A stretch of 64,000 nt of DNA from Campylobacter jejuni subsp. jejuni 414 (GCA_000163995.1 CM000855.1:790667-854666), one strand, 5' to 3'. Shown: positions 17,317-27,748, counted from the stretch's first letter. Notes: generated by a model not told the origin, from the sequence alone. Made by a program: numbers and translations.

Positions 17317-17979
17317 TTAACATAATTTATAGCCAACACCCCTAACACTAATAATATGGTCTTTTAATTTTGGAAATTTATTTCTAAGTCTTGTTAGAGC
17401 TATATTGATTGTTTTGTCACTCGTAGTATCATCCTTCCAAACACTTTCGCTTAAAAATTGTCTCGTAAGTAAGGTATTTGGATTTTCAAAAAAACATTTT
17501 AAAAGCTCATAATCAAGATTTGAGATTTCTAATTTTTGATTTTTATAAAAAAATTCATAATTAGGTAAATCTAAAATAAAATCACCAAAAATCAGTTTTT
17601 CCTCCTCTTTTTTATGACGATTTAAAATCGCCTTAATGCGAAGTAAAAGCTCATTGAAATCAAAAGGTTTGCAAATATAATCATCACAACCACTTTCAAA
17701 GCCTTCAAGTAAATCTTGATGAAAGGCCTTAGCTGTAAGAAAAATAACTGCTTCTTTATACCCTTGTTGTCTTAAATCTTGAATTTTTTCTAAAGAATCT
17801 CCACTTGGTAAATTTCTATCGACTATCAAAAGATCAATTTGCTCGTTATCAAGCAAATCTTCAACTCTGAAAAAATCTAACAAAGATATAACTTCATATC
17901 CACTGGATTTAAGCTTTAAGACAAGCAGTTCATTTAAATCTACATCATCTTCTATAATTAAAATTTTAAATTTCAACAT
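17317..17979 (-). CDS. OmpR-family response regulator
   Basis: A receiver domain (KILIIEDDVDLNELL, phospho-acceptor D54 in LIVDRNLPSG, LTAKAF with the conserved Thr and Lys) is joined to an OmpR/PhoB winged helix (LEISNLDYELLKCFFENP, TINIALTRLRNKFP, SVRGVGYKL). ATG 17979 (MLKFKILIIED) is preferred over GTG 17994, because it starts directly at the receiver's first strand. The 5' end lies inside the serA 3' end, so it is translationally coupled. It is paired with the following kinase gene. Its targets cannot be deduced here. Confidence 0.92.
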   Translation of the reverse strand: MLKFKILIIEDDVDLNELLVLKLKSSGYEVISLLDFFRVEDLLDNEQIDLLIVDRNLPSGDSLEKIQDLRQQGYKEAVIFLTAKAFHQDLLEGFESGCDDYICKPFDFNELLLRIKAILNRHKKEEEKLIFGDFILDLPNYEFFYKNQKLEISNLDYELLKCFFENPNTLLTRQFLSESVWKDDTTSDKTINIALTRLRNKFPKLKDHIISVRGVGYKLC

Positions 17980-19531
17980 ATTGGACAAATACACACGCTT
18001 CTAATTGTTTTAGTTCATCTAATACTTCTTTTTGAACTTTTTCATCAATCAAAACAACAGCCAAAGCATATCCAAAACCATCTCTACCAAGTCTAAAATC
18101 AGCTATATTGATATTTTTAGCCGCTAAAACAGAACTGATTTTAGCTATAACTCCTGGTATGTCTTTGTTTTTAAAAATAATCATTTTTCCTTTTGGCTTA
18201 AAATCAGTTTTAAAACCATTTAATCCGACTATGCGTTGTTCATTTTCATTAAATACTGTTCCTGAAACACTGATATTTGAATTTTCGGTGATAATTTTAA
18301 CAGTAAGTTTATTATTGTAACCACTGTTTGGAAGGGTTTCGCAAGACAATTCAACTCCTTTCTCTTTGGCTACAAATTCCGCGTTAACATAATTGATTTT
18401 TTCTCCTAAAATTCCGCCTAAAGCACCAACGGCTGCAAAGGTTAGCATAGAGTTTGCATACTCACTAATAATTCCTTCAGCTTCTAATTTAATGCTTTTT
18501 ATCGGATTTTTATCAATTTGAATAGCTAAAAAAGCCATTTTAGAAACAAGCTCTATATAAGGAGCTACAAAAAGTGGTAAATCCTCAGTTTTAATTGGTA
18601 AATTTAAGGCATTAGGATAAGCCACACCTCGTGCCGCACTAAGTGCTTGTTCACAAGCTTCTCTTGCAATATTATCTTGACTTTCTAAGGTATTTGCTCC
18701 TAAGTGAGAAGTAACTGAAACATTTTCAAAATCCAAAAGAGGATGACTGGTTGCAGGCTCTTTATCAAATACATCTATACCAAGCCATGCTATTTTACCA
18801 CTTTTTAAACTTTCGCATAAAGCCTCTTCTGTGTATAATCCTCCACGAGCACAATTTATCAATCTTATACCATCTTTCATTTTTGCAATTTCTTGCTTTC
18901 CTATCATACCATTAGTTTCTTTAGTTTTTGGAGTGTGAATGGTGATAAAATCACTTTTTTCTAAAATTTCATCTAAACTTTTTGCTTGTTCCATGTCTAA
19001 ATCCGTAATCTTAGAAGCAGAAATATACGGATCATAGGCTAAAACTTTCATACCAAACGCTTTAGCACGGATAGCCACTTTTGAACCTATGTTTCCAAAG
19101 CCTATAACCCCTAGCGTTTTATTCATCAATTCAATGCCATACCATTTTTCTCTTTCCCATTTTCTTTCAATTTTTAAAAAATTATGAGCATTGACAAAAC
19201 TTCTAGCAGATGTTAAAAGATGTGCCATTGTAAGTTCAACTGCAGCAATAGTATTTGCAGTTGGAACATTCATTACAATTACTCCACGTTTAGAGCATTC
19301 TGAAATATCAACATTATCCACACCTACTCCAGCACGCACAAGTGCTTTTAATTTTTTGGCATGATTTAAAAAATTTACATCCACATCTGTAGAACTTCTA
19401 GTAATAGCAACTTCAACATCATTTAGCATTTGCATAAGTTCATTTTTTGGAACTTTTGCAGCTTCTATAAGTTCAATATCTTCAGCTTTTCTTAGAATTT
19501 CAATACCTTTATCTAAAATAGCATCACACAC
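17966..19531 (-). CDS. serA: D-3-phosphoglycerate dehydrogenase (5' end displaced)
   Basis: SerA oxidises 3-phosphoglycerate for serine synthesis. The 521-residue frame has the substrate domain (VRAGVGVDNVD), the NAD-binding Rossmann motif GVIGFGNIGSKVA, the catalytic region INCARGGLYTEEAL and TSHLGANT, an intervening domain, and a C-terminal ACT domain (GVIAKISSVLAAKNINIADF), the usual site of serine control. It opens at GTG 19531. A better start is ATG 19548, which forms an ATGA overlap with the stop of the upstream gene. From there the frame breaks in the A7 run 19539-19545. Eight A residues would give MKKKIIVCDAILDKG, the typical N-terminus. Confidence 0.93.
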   Translation of the reverse strand: MCDAILDKGIEILRKAEDIELIEAAKVPKNELMQMLNDVEVAITRSSTDVDVNFLNHAKKLKALVRAGVGVDNVDISECSKRGVIVMNVPTANTIAAVELTMAHLLTSARSFVNAHNFLKIERKWEREKWYGIELMNKTLGVIGFGNIGSKVAIRAKAFGMKVLAYDPYISASKITDLDMEQAKSLDEILEKSDFITIHTPKTKETNGMIGKQEIAKMKDGIRLINCARGGLYTEEALCESLKSGKIAWLGIDVFDKEPATSHPLLDFENVSVTSHLGANTLESQDNIAREACEQALSAARGVAYPNALNLPIKTEDLPLFVAPYIELVSKMAFLAIQIDKNPIKSIKLEAEGIISEYANSMLTFAAVGALGGILGEKINYVNAEFVAKEKGVELSCETLPNSGYNNKLTVKIITENSNISVSGTVFNENEQRIVGLNGFKTDFKPKGKMIIFKNKDIPGVIAKISSVLAAKNINIADFRLGRDGFGYALAVVLIDEKVQKEVLDELKQLEACVFVQYVEI

Positions 19532-19544
19532 TATAATCTTTTTT

Positions 19545-20033
19545 TCATAACCAAATTTCCTTTGCTTCTGTATTTATTTTATATTTTTTTAATTCTTTAA
19601 TAATATCATCTATAAGTTTTTCATTACCTGTATCTAAGAAGATTTCTGGACTATCTCCTGACTTAAGAAGAAAATACTTGACATTAAAAGAATTTAAAGT
19701 TTGCCTTAAACAAAACATAGAATAAATATCATATTTTCCAACTATAAGTTGATAATATTTATTTTTCTCCTTAAGTTCACTAGTATCTGCATCAAAATAT
19801 AAAGTAAATTTCTCTGCTGCTGGGGTAAAATCCCTTGTAGGCCATTTTGCTAATTCTTCTTGCCATGAAAGATCTTGAGTTTGGGTTTGAATATTTTGTT
19901 GTGTATTTTTATCTTTGGTAAAATGTGGAATGAAATTTGTATTAGCTTTAAATTGCCAAAGCAACGTAAAAACAATAGCAAGCAAAATGAGTAATAAAAC
20001 ACTCAAAATGCTTATTGTAATATATTTTTTCAT
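19545..20033 (-). CDS. Membrane-anchored periplasmic protein, unknown
   Basis: One N-terminal helix (about residues 5-27) anchors a 135-residue extracytoplasmic part. The C-terminal 85 residues (FTLYFDADTSELKEKNKYYQ, YSMFCLRQTLNSFNVKYFLL) suggest an alternating strand-helix pattern that could be a SPOR-like fold; I am not sure. ATG 20033 overlaps the rpsA stop as TGATG, so translation is coupled; a TTG one codon earlier is also possible. It lies between rpsA and serA in the same transcript. Confidence 0.75.
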   Translation of the reverse strand: MKKYITISILSVLLLILLAIVFTLLWQFKANTNFIPHFTKDKNTQQNIQTQTQDLSWQEELAKWPTRDFTPAAEKFTLYFDADTSELKEKNKYYQLIVGKYDIYSMFCLRQTLNSFNVKYFLLKSGDSPEIFLDTGNEKLIDDIIKELKKYKINTEAKEIWL

Positions 20034-21703
20034 CAAGCTAACTGATCTTTAATAATATCACCTAAAGTTACTTTATCATCATTGTTAATCTCATTAAGTA
20101 CTTCTCTTTCTTTCATTCTAACAAGATTTTTAACACTTAGGCGAATTCTATTTTTCTTTTCATCAATAAAAACTATAGCAGCTTCAACATCATCGCCAAT
20201 TTTTAAATTTTCAAGCATGGAGGCACTTATATCTTCTTTGTGAATTAAAGCATCGACATTTTTACTTAATTCTACAAAAATACCAAAATCTTTAATATCA
20301 CGAATAATACCTTTTACAATATCACCAACTTTATGAGTTTTAGCATATTCTTGTACTGGAGAATTACTTAATTCTTTTATGCTTAATGATATTTTTTGGT
20401 CTTCTTTGTCTATCTTGATAATTTTTACCTTGATCTTATCTCCTTGAGAGAATTTATCTTTGCATTTATCACTTCTATCCCAAAAAGCATCTTCATTATG
20501 TAACAAACCTTCAATACCACCAAGTTTAACAAATGCACCAAAAGAAGTTACTGATATAATCTCTCCTTCAACCACATCTCCGATTTTATAAGATTTCATA
20601 AATTCATCAAAAGGTCTAGAAAGTAAATTTCTTAAAGATACCCTTAAGCGCCTTTCATTCGGATTGATTTCAATTACTTCAACATCAATTTCTTGACCTT
20701 TATTAATATAGTTTTTTGGATTTTTAATATTTTTATCCCAAGAAATTTCGCTAATATGTAAAAATCCTTCTATATCATTTCCCAAATCTACAAAAGCACC
20801 GTAAGGTTCTATGTTTGATACTATTACTTTAATAGTATCACCTATATCAAGACTATCTTTAATCTCACTCCATGGATCAGGCAAGGCTGCTTTTATAGAT
20901 AAAGACAAATGCTTGCGTTCTTTATCATATTTTATAACTTTAACTGAAACTTTATCGCCTTCTTTATAAAGTGTTCCAGGATTTACAGGTCCTTTGTAAG
21001 AAATTTCACTGTAATGAACAAGTCCATCAACACCTCCTACATCTACAAACATACCATAAGTGGTAATTTTCTTCACAATACCTTCGATTAAATCTTCTTG
21101 CTGTGCTACGTTATTGATCAACTCTTTACGTTTTCTTCTTTCATCATCTAAAATTTTTTTACGAGAAACAATAATACTTTGCTCATCTTTATCTATTTTA
21201 ATAATTTTAACTTTAAATGTTTTACCTATAATATTATTTGTTTCTTTGAAACCATATTGAGATTTTGGTAAGAAAAATTCAACATCATTTTCATCAACAA
21301 CTATCAATCCACCTTTATTTTTTCCGACAACTTTTACGGTAAAAACATCATCTTGATCTTCTTGATAGTTTTTAATAAATTCAATAACTTTTTCTTTTCT
21401 CAAAGCTTTTTTATGAGAAAGCAAAGATCTGCCACCACTAGAACCCATAACAGCAACTTTAATGCTATCACCTACATTAAACAATAACTTGGAATTATCG
21501 TCTTGTATTTCATTAATAGCCAAAATACCTTCGGATTTTTTACCTATATCCACATAAACTTCATCATTTTTGATCTCTACAATCACACCCTCTGTTGTAG
21601 CCTCTTCTCTTAATTTATCAAAAGCCTCTAAAAGCTGTCCAAAATCTTCTTCTTCAAGATAATCGTCTATATTGCCTTGAACTTTTTTGTTCACCTCGCT
21701 CAT
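20033..21703 (-). CDS. rpsA: 30S ribosomal protein S1
   Basis: The product has 556 residues and consists of six S1 (OB-fold) repeats. The later four are highly regular (ITTYGMFVDVGGVDGLVHYS, VSNIEPYGAFVDLGNDIEGF, TSFGAFVKLGGIEGLLH, IKDFGIFVELSKNVDALIH). It binds mRNA on the 30S subunit and helps initiation on leaders with weak Shine-Dalgarno sites. ATG 21703 follows AAAGGACC. A 110-base non-coding gap before it, with a TAAAAT-like -10, suggests a promoter of its own within the pheS-serA cluster. Confidence 0.96.
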   Translation of the reverse strand: MSEVNKKVQGNIDDYLEEEDFGQLLEAFDKLREEATTEGVIVEIKNDEVYVDIGKKSEGILAINEIQDDNSKLLFNVGDSIKVAVMGSSGGRSLLSHKKALRKEKVIEFIKNYQEDQDDVFTVKVVGKNKGGLIVVDENDVEFFLPKSQYGFKETNNIIGKTFKVKIIKIDKDEQSIIVSRKKILDDERRKRKELINNVAQQEDLIEGIVKKITTYGMFVDVGGVDGLVHYSEISYKGPVNPGTLYKEGDKVSVKVIKYDKERKHLSLSIKAALPDPWSEIKDSLDIGDTIKVIVSNIEPYGAFVDLGNDIEGFLHISEISWDKNIKNPKNYINKGQEIDVEVIEINPNERRLRVSLRNLLSRPFDEFMKSYKIGDVVEGEIISVTSFGAFVKLGGIEGLLHNEDAFWDRSDKCKDKFSQGDKIKVKIIKIDKEDQKISLSIKELSNSPVQEYAKTHKVGDIVKGIIRDIKDFGIFVELSKNVDALIHKEDISASMLENLKIGDDVEAAIVFIDEKKNRIRLSVKNLVRMKEREVLNEINNDDKVTLGDIIKDQLA

Positions 21704-21814
21704 TATGGTCCTTTAAAATAATTTTTAGAAATTGATTGATTTTACCTTATTTTTCTTTAATTAGTGTTAATTTTTTAAATTTTTGACTTTTTTATTCTAT
21801 ATTAAAAACATTCT

Positions 21815-22648
21815 TTAACTAATTTCAAAATTTTCTATTTTAGCTATAACTTTTTGTATAATCCAATCAGGAGTACTAGCACCCGCACTGATACCACAAT
21901 GTTTTTTATCTAAAAACCATTCTTTTTTTAACTCTTCTTCAGTTTCGATTAGATAACTATCTTCACAATTGGCTTTTGCAATCAAAAAAAGTTGCTTTGT
22001 ATTAGCTGAGTTTTTACCCCCTACAACAACCATAACATCACTTTTAAGCGAGAGTTCTTTGATAGCATCTTGATTTTTAAAAGTTGCATCACATATAGTG
22101 TTAAAAACTCTTACTTCCTTAGTTCTAAGCATTAAAAAATTTACTATTTCCATAAAATGTTCAGGCTTTTTAGTTGTTTGGCTTACTACAGCTATTTTAT
22201 TAGGAAGCTTTAAATCTTGAAGTTCTTTTTTATCTAAAACTACATAAGCCTTGGTGCTTACATAACTTTTTACTCCCTTAACTTCAGGATGATTTTCATC
22301 TCCAAAAATAACAACTTCATAGCCTTCTTTGCTCATTTGCTCACAAATTTGCTGCGGCTTTGTAACAAAAGGACAAGTAGCATCAAAAATTTCTATATCT
22401 TTTTTTTTCAATTCTTCTAAATCTTGCTTTGTAATGCCATGAGTTCTTATGATAGCTTTTTTTTCATTACTTAAAGCTTTTATATTTTCTAAAGTCTTGA
22501 CATTAAAATTCTTTTGCAAACGAGAAATTTCTTCATTATTGTGAATAAGAGAGCCTATAGTTGCAGCATCTTTTATTTGTTCTGCTTTTTTAATAGCCCT
22601 TTTAACACCAAAACAAAAGCCGTAATTTTTTGCCAATTCAATAATCAA
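21815..22648 (-). CDS. ispH: 4-hydroxy-3-methylbut-2-enyl diphosphate reductase
   Basis: The product has 277 residues. The three cluster cysteines are in GFCFGVKRA (C12), DATCPFV and ICDATFKNQ, and the family signatures GDENHPEVKGV and SAGASTPDWII are present. IspH is the last enzyme of the MEP pathway and makes IPP and DMAPP with a [4Fe-4S] centre. It overlaps aroA by 11 bases on the same strand and precedes rpsA, an arrangement common in Campylobacterota. Confidence 0.96.
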   Translation of the reverse strand: MIIELAKNYGFCFGVKRAIKKAEQIKDAATIGSLIHNNEEISRLQKNFNVKTLENIKALSNEKKAIIRTHGITKQDLEELKKKDIEIFDATCPFVTKPQQICEQMSKEGYEVVIFGDENHPEVKGVKSYVSTKAYVVLDKKELQDLKLPNKIAVVSQTTKKPEHFMEIVNFLMLRTKEVRVFNTICDATFKNQDAIKELSLKSDVMVVVGGKNSANTKQLFLIAKANCEDSYLIETEEELKKEWFLDKKHCGISAGASTPDWIIQKVIAKIENFEIS

Positions 22649-23924
22649 TCTTAGCTCCTAAATTTGATAAAATCTCTATAAAATTTGGAAAAGAAGTTTT
22701 TATACAATCACTATCATCAATCTCAACTCCACAAAGCAAACCTAAAATAGCAAAACTCATAGCAATGCGGTGATCCCCATAGCTTTTAATTTTTGAAGAT
22801 TTAAGATCACCTCCACCTTCTATTTCAAAACCATCCTCAAGTTCTTTAGCTTTAATACCGCAAAGCTTTAGATTTTCAATCACCACAGCAATCCTATCAC
22901 TTTCTTTAACACGAAGTTCTTTAGCATTTTTAAGGATGGATTTGCCTTTGGCTAAAGCAAAAGCTATAGCCAAAGCAGGTGCTTCATCTATAAGCCAAGC
23001 AATATTATCCTTAACTTCTATGGCATTAAGTTTGCTAGTTTCTACCTTAATCTCACCAATGGTTTCAAAATCGTTTTGAGTTATTGTTATTTCAAGTTTT
23101 GCACCCATTTTTTGTAAAATTTTATACGCCTCTATGCGAGTAGGATTAAGTAAAATATTTTTTAAAATAATTTGAGAATTAGGCAAAATAATGGCCGCTA
23201 AAGCAAAATAAAAAGCTGAAGAAGGATCATTGGGAATAACTATATTTTGAGCTTTTAAAGGTTTTTTCAAAGGACTTATTTCAAGACTTAAGCCATTATC
23301 ACTGACCTTTATAGGAGCCTTCATGGCCTTTAACATATTTTCACTATGATTTCTACTAAGAGAAACTTCGCTAAAAGTGCATACATTATCAGTTCTAAAA
23401 GCGGATAAAATCATAGCTGTTTTAACTTGAGCTGAAGAAATTTCACTTTTATAGTTAAAAGCTTTTAAATTTTGACCTTCTATACAAAGTGGAGCTAAAT
23501 TTGCTCCATCTCTTCCATAAATTCTAGCTCCTATTTGCGCAAGTGGCTTGCTTATTCTTCTCATGGGACGATTATTTAAATACTTATCTCCACTTAAAAC
23601 AAAAAAACCAGAAATTCCTGCCAAAAAGCCTATCATCAAACGCATAGCAGTCCCTGAATTTCCACAATCTAAAACACAATTTGGAGATAAAATTTCTTTA
23701 GGAGGTGTAATGTTTACACAAGAGCCTTTTTGTTTAATTTTAGCCCCAAGATTTTTTATAATTTCAAGAGTATTTAAAGTATCTTGAGCCAAAAGATAAT
23801 TTTGAGCCTTATTTTCTTCTTGTGTCAAAAGCGAAAATATAGCAAAACGATGCGATATACTTTTATCTGCTGCTATATTTTCAAGTATAGTATTTATCGG
23901 AGTTTCTAATTTGTAAATTTTCAT
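22638..23924 (-). CDS. aroA: 3-phosphoshikimate 1-carboxyvinyltransferase (EPSP synthase)
   Basis: The 428-residue product is full length for the family. Motifs include AADKSISHRFAI near the N-terminus, LDCGNSGTAMRLM, GDKYLNNRPMRR, SSAQVKTAM, NDPSSAFYFALAA, the catalytic DEAPALAIAFALA, RVKESDR and GDHRIAMSFAI. It joins PEP to shikimate 3-phosphate in the shikimate pathway. The start overlaps the pheT stop by four bases and the end overlaps ispH. The neighbouring phenylalanyl-tRNA synthetase genes tie aromatic amino-acid supply to use. Confidence 0.96.
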   Translation of the reverse strand: MKIYKLETPINTILENIAADKSISHRFAIFSLLTQEENKAQNYLLAQDTLNTLEIIKNLGAKIKQKGSCVNITPPKEILSPNCVLDCGNSGTAMRLMIGFLAGISGFFVLSGDKYLNNRPMRRISKPLAQIGARIYGRDGANLAPLCIEGQNLKAFNYKSEISSAQVKTAMILSAFRTDNVCTFSEVSLSRNHSENMLKAMKAPIKVSDNGLSLEISPLKKPLKAQNIVIPNDPSSAFYFALAAIILPNSQIILKNILLNPTRIEAYKILQKMGAKLEITITQNDFETIGEIKVETSKLNAIEVKDNIAWLIDEAPALAIAFALAKGKSILKNAKELRVKESDRIAVVIENLKLCGIKAKELEDGFEIEGGGDLKSSKIKSYGDHRIAMSFAILGLLCGVEIDDSDCIKTSFPNFIEILSNLGAKIDY

Positions 23925-26242
23925 CTTAAATCAAGACCCAATTTTTTAAGAGTATTTAAAATTTTATCCATACATTCACTTACTTGATTATCTTCTAAAG
24001 TTTTATTTATATCCCTAAAAGAAAAACTTATAGTAATGCTATAAAATCCTTTAAGATTTTCATCGCTATAAATATCAACTAAACGAAAATTTTCAAGTAT
24101 TTCTAAATTCAATTCTTTAATACAATTTTTAATTTGATTGTATTCAAAACCCTTAGGTATTAACACGCTAAGATCTCTAGTAATAGCTGGGAATTTGGAG
24201 TAAGGTTTAGCTATTTTAAAATCTTGCTTGATTAAATCTAAATCAAGTTCACAAATATATGTTTTTGGTAAATCTCTCTCATTTTCTATTTTTAAATGTA
24301 AACGACCTATAAAACCTACTTTAACATCTGAGAGATAAATATCTGCTTGCTCATAAGGACTTAAAATATTATATTTTGATGATTTTAGTTGAAAATCACC
24401 TATAATATTTTTAATGTCTAAAAGAAAATCATAAAATTGCACCAACTCAGGTTTTGCTTTGTTAGAAATTTTAGCTTCTTCTCTTAAACCAGAATGAACA
24501 AATGCAATACGATTTAATTCTTGATTATTACTATTAAAAACAGCTCCAAGTTCAAAAAGTTTAATAATTTTTTTAGAATTTTTTGCATTTAAACTTGCTG
24601 CATTTAACAAATGATTTAAAAGAGTTGTTCTTAAAGTGTTAAGCTCCGCTGTAATTGGATTGATAAGTTTTAGTTTAATAGAATCAAAACCTAATCTTTT
24701 AAGCTCTTCTTCATTGTCTAAAATATAATGCAAGCTTTCAAAATAGCCGCTAGCTACTGCTCTTTTTCTTAAATTTAAAAACTCAATATAATTTTTATAT
24801 GTAGAATTTAAACGATTTTTTTCTACAAATTTCAAACCCTTAGAAGCAATATTATCAATACCTATAATTCTTATAACTTCTTCACAAATATCTGATAAAT
24901 TGTTAATATCAGGACGATGTAAAGGTGCTTTAACATTGACAACCCCTTCGCCTAAAAGTATGAGTTCAAAACCTAATTTTTTTAATATTTTTAACACTTT
25001 ATCTTCATCAATATTTTGCCCTATTATATCACCAATGCTTTCAATGCTTATTGGTATAATTGATAATTTTTTATTGGTTAAAATTTGTTGAGAAGAACTA
25101 TAAATAACAAGATCTGGAATTTGTTCAAGAATACTAAGTAAAAAACCCATTCCCAAATTTAGCCTAGGCTCACTTCCTCTAAAACTTCTATAAAGTGTTT
25201 TTTCATCTTGATCTTTGTGATACATTTTAGCATCTGCAATTACTAATGGATCGGTATAGTTAGCCTCAATAATAACTATTTTAGAATCATTTTTACACCT
25301 GCTTTCATCATTTTGGAAAATTCCACTAAAACTTAAAAGTTTATCTTTGCAGGATACTTTTGTTTCTCCATGTGCTTGTTTGCTTAAATTAATAGTAAAT
25401 TCGTCATCTTTTTCAGAAAAAATACTTAAATCATAAGCATTAAAAAGAACACCGGTTGAATGTGTTGCATAATTTAATAAATTTTCTATAGAATTTTTTC
25501 CTAAGCTTTCAATTTGAGCAAGCCTTAGATTAAGCAATAAATTTGTTTGAATTTGTTTTTTTAGTTCTATAGCACGATAATTGTAAAATCCATTAAGTTC
25601 TTTCTCTGCGGCTAAACGCAAAATTCTACCAATACCTAAAACATTCTCATTTTCTTTAAATGGTTTTGGTTCTTTTAAATTTAAATTTAAAGCCGTAGCT
25701 AAATCACGAGCAATACCATAAATACTTAAACAATCGCCCCTATTAGGAGTAAGTTCTACTTCTATCAACTCATCATTGAAAATTTCATAAGTATTTAAAG
25801 CCCTACCAAGTTCTAACTTTCCTATACTGTCATCTAAAAGCATAATTCCATCATTAATTTTTTCAAAACCAAGTTCTAAACTAGAACAAAGCATACCACA
25901 AGAATCAACCCCGCGTAATTTTGCTTCTTTTATTTCCATACCATTTGGCATGATAGCACCTTTAGTTGCAACAGCTACAAACTGCCCAGCATCAACATTG
26001 GTAGCACCGCAGACAATTTGCAAAATTTCACTTCCGATATCAACTTGACAGATGCTTAATTTATCTGAATTTTCATGTTTGATTTTTTCTTTAACATAAC
26101 CTACAACAACTTTATCCGGCGCTTTTAAAACACCAACCCTATCAACCTCTATGCCTATAGAATTTAAAGTCTTAGTTATTTTATCTAGACTTATTTCTTC
26201 AAGTTCTAACCAATCATTCAACCAACTTTTAGTAATTATCAT
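23921..26242 (-). CDS. pheT: Phenylalanyl-tRNA synthetase beta chain
   Basis: The product has 773 residues. It contains an N-terminal tRNA-binding OB domain ([35 protein letters not shown]), B3/B4 editing-type domains ([19 protein letters not shown]), a B5 domain ([19 protein letters not shown]), a degenerate catalytic-like module and the C-terminal anticodon-binding domain ([17 protein letters not shown]). It forms the heterotetramer with PheS. It overlaps pheS by four bases (ATGA) and aroA by four bases. Confidence 0.96.
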   Translation of the reverse strand: MIITKSWLNDWLELEEISLDKITKTLNSIGIEVDRVGVLKAPDKVVVGYVKEKIKHENSDKLSICQVDIGSEILQIVCGATNVDAGQFVAVATKGAIMPNGMEIKEAKLRGVDSCGMLCSSLELGFEKINDGIMLLDDSIGKLELGRALNTYEIFNDELIEVELTPNRGDCLSIYGIARDLATALNLNLKEPKPFKENENVLGIGRILRLAAEKELNGFYNYRAIELKKQIQTNLLLNLRLAQIESLGKNSIENLLNYATHSTGVLFNAYDLSIFSEKDDEFTINLSKQAHGETKVSCKDKLLSFSGIFQNDESRCKNDSKIVIIEANYTDPLVIADAKMYHKDQDEKTLYRSFRGSEPRLNLGMGFLLSILEQIPDLVIYSSSQQILTNKKLSIIPISIESIGDIIGQNIDEDKVLKILKKLGFELILLGEGVVNVKAPLHRPDINNLSDICEEVIRIIGIDNIASKGLKFVEKNRLNSTYKNYIEFLNLRKRAVASGYFESLHYILDNEEELKRLGFDSIKLKLINPITAELNTLRTTLLNHLLNAASLNAKNSKKIIKLFELGAVFNSNNQELNRIAFVHSGLREEAKISNKAKPELVQFYDFLLDIKNIIGDFQLKSSKYNILSPYEQADIYLSDVKVGFIGRLHLKIENERDLPKTYICELDLDLIKQDFKIAKPYSKFPAITRDLSVLIPKGFEYNQIKNCIKELNLEILENFRLVDIYSDENLKGFYSITISFSFRDINKTLEDNQVSECMDKILNTLKKLGLDLR

Positions 26243-27231
26243 CTAAATTGCTCCAATAATCTCAAATCACCTTCAAATAAAGACCTTAAATCTGGAATTT
26301 GATGTAAAAGCATTGCAAAACGTTCTACTCCGAGTCCAAAAGCATAACCACTTACATTTTCATAGCCTACAAAATTATAAACATTAGGATCAACTATTCC
26401 ACATCCTAAAACTTCAAGCCAGCCTGTATGTTTACAAACCCTACAACCTTTTCCTTTGCAAAATACACAAGAAATATCAACTTCAGCAGAAGGCTCTGTA
26501 AATGGGAAAAAACTTGGACGAAAACGAACTTTCACATCTCCAAACATATAATGCAAAAAATCTTCCAATACACTTTTTAAATTCGCAAAGCTAACTTTTT
26601 GTCCCTCTTCTACTACAAGAGCTTCAACTTGATGAAACATAGGGGTATGAGTAATGTCAAAATCTCTTCTAAATACAGCGCCAGGAGCTATCATTCTAAT
26701 AGGAGGTTTTTGTGCAAGCATTGTTCGTATTTGTACAGGTGAAGTTTGAGTTCTTAAAAGTCTTTTATTATCAAAATAAAAAGTATCTTGCATATCTCTT
26801 GCAGGATGAGACTTGGGTAAATTTAATGCTTCAAAATTATGAAAATCATCTTCTATTAAAGGACCTTTTTCTATGCTGAAATTTAAAGCTATAAAATACT
26901 CTATGATTTTATCCATGGTACTCATAACAGGATGCAAAGCTCCTGTTGTAATACTTTCATCAAAATAGTTAAAATCCAAAGCATCTTGTTTCATTCTTTC
27001 TTCTAAAGCAAGATTTTCCAAATCTTTAAATTTAACTAAATAAGCTTCATTGAATGTTTCTTTTTGTGCGTTTAGCTTAGCAGCGAATTCTTTTTTTTCC
27101 TCACCTTCTAACTCTTTAAGCTTTGCAAAGCCTTCTGTTAAAATACCTTTTTTTCCAAGAACGGAAATCCTAATGGCTTCCAAATCATTTAAATTCTCAC
27201 ATTTTTGAATCTGTTCTATAAAATTTTGCAA
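26239..27231 (-). CDS. pheS: Phenylalanyl-tRNA synthetase alpha chain
   Basis: The product has 330 residues. An N-terminal coiled coil leads to the class II catalytic core: [12 protein letters not shown] (motif 1 region), [34 protein letters not shown] (motif 2), and [17 protein letters not shown] with [15 protein letters not shown] (motif 3). It carries a [17 protein letters not shown] insertion whose four cysteines look zinc-binding, a variant seen in some bacterial PheS. The start is TTG 27231 with AAGG upstream. It heads the minus-strand cluster that runs through pheT, aroA and ispH. Confidence 0.96.
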   Translation of the reverse strand: MQNFIEQIQKCENLNDLEAIRISVLGKKGILTEGFAKLKELEGEEKKEFAAKLNAQKETFNEAYLVKFKDLENLALEERMKQDALDFNYFDESITTGALHPVMSTMDKIIEYFIALNFSIEKGPLIEDDFHNFEALNLPKSHPARDMQDTFYFDNKRLLRTQTSPVQIRTMLAQKPPIRMIAPGAVFRRDFDITHTPMFHQVEALVVEEGQKVSFANLKSVLEDFLHYMFGDVKVRFRPSFFPFTEPSAEVDISCVFCKGKGCRVCKHTGWLEVLGCGIVDPNVYNFVGYENVSGYAFGLGVERFAMLLHQIPDLRSLFEGDLRLLEQFR

Positions 27232-27314
27232 TTTTCTTACCTTAAATAAAATATTTCAAGTTCAATTCTATTAAAAACTATTTTAAATTCAGCATAAAAA
27301 CCAAACTTTAAAGA

Positions 27315-27320
27315 TATAAT
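27315..27320 (+). promoter_or_regulatory. Probable -10 element for the HIT gene
   Basis: AAGATATAATTG, with TATAAT 33 bases before the ATG, plus a clear AAAGGA ribosome site at 27341-27346. Confidence 0.55.
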
Positions 27321-27352
27321 TGTATCAAACCAACACTAAAAAAGGATAAATA

Positions 27353-27718
27353 ATGCAAGAAAAAACAATTTTTGAACTCATAGTTGAAGGTAAACTTCCA
27401 TGCAATAAAGTGCTTGAAAGTGACGATTTTCTAGCATTTCATGATATTGCACCTAAAGCACCTATACATATACTTATAATTCCTAAAAAACATTTTAAAG
27501 ATTTTCAAGAATTCAAACCAGAACTTATGGCAAAAATGACGAGTTTTATACAAGAATTAGCTATTCTTTTAGGTGTAGATAAAAGCGGATATCGTTTAGT
27601 AACAAACTGTGGAAAAAATAGCGGACAAGAAGTTTTTCATTTACATTTTCATATGCTTGGAGGCTTTGAATTGCCTAAGGAAAAAACGAAAAAAGAAAAT
27701 CCTCAAGCTTTATTTTAA
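27353..27718 (+). CDS. HIT-family nucleotide-binding protein
   Basis: The product has 121 residues and ends in the histidine triad H96-L-H98-F-H100, in EVFHLHFHMLGG. The N-terminal FDLAFHDIAPKAPIH-like block and PKKH are typical of the Hint branch, which hydrolyses adenosine phosphoramidates and aminoacyl adenylates. It is single-domain and cytosolic. It stands alone on the plus strand with its own promoter and a hairpin before the convergent DJ-1 gene. Confidence 0.92.
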   Translation: MQEKTIFELIVEGKLPCNKVLESDDFLAFHDIAPKAPIHILIIPKKHFKDFQEFKPELMAKMTSFIQELAILLGVDKSGYRLVTNCGKNSGQEVFHLHFHMLGGFELPKEKTKKENPQALF

Positions 27719-27722
27719 CTTA

Positions 27723-27748
27723 AATGGTAGAAGAAAACTACCATTGTT
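27723..27748. terminator. Terminator between HIT and DJ-1 genes
   Basis: AATGGTAG (27723-27730) and CTACCATT (27738-27745) form an eight-base stem followed by GTTATTTTG. It can serve both convergent genes. Confidence 0.65.
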
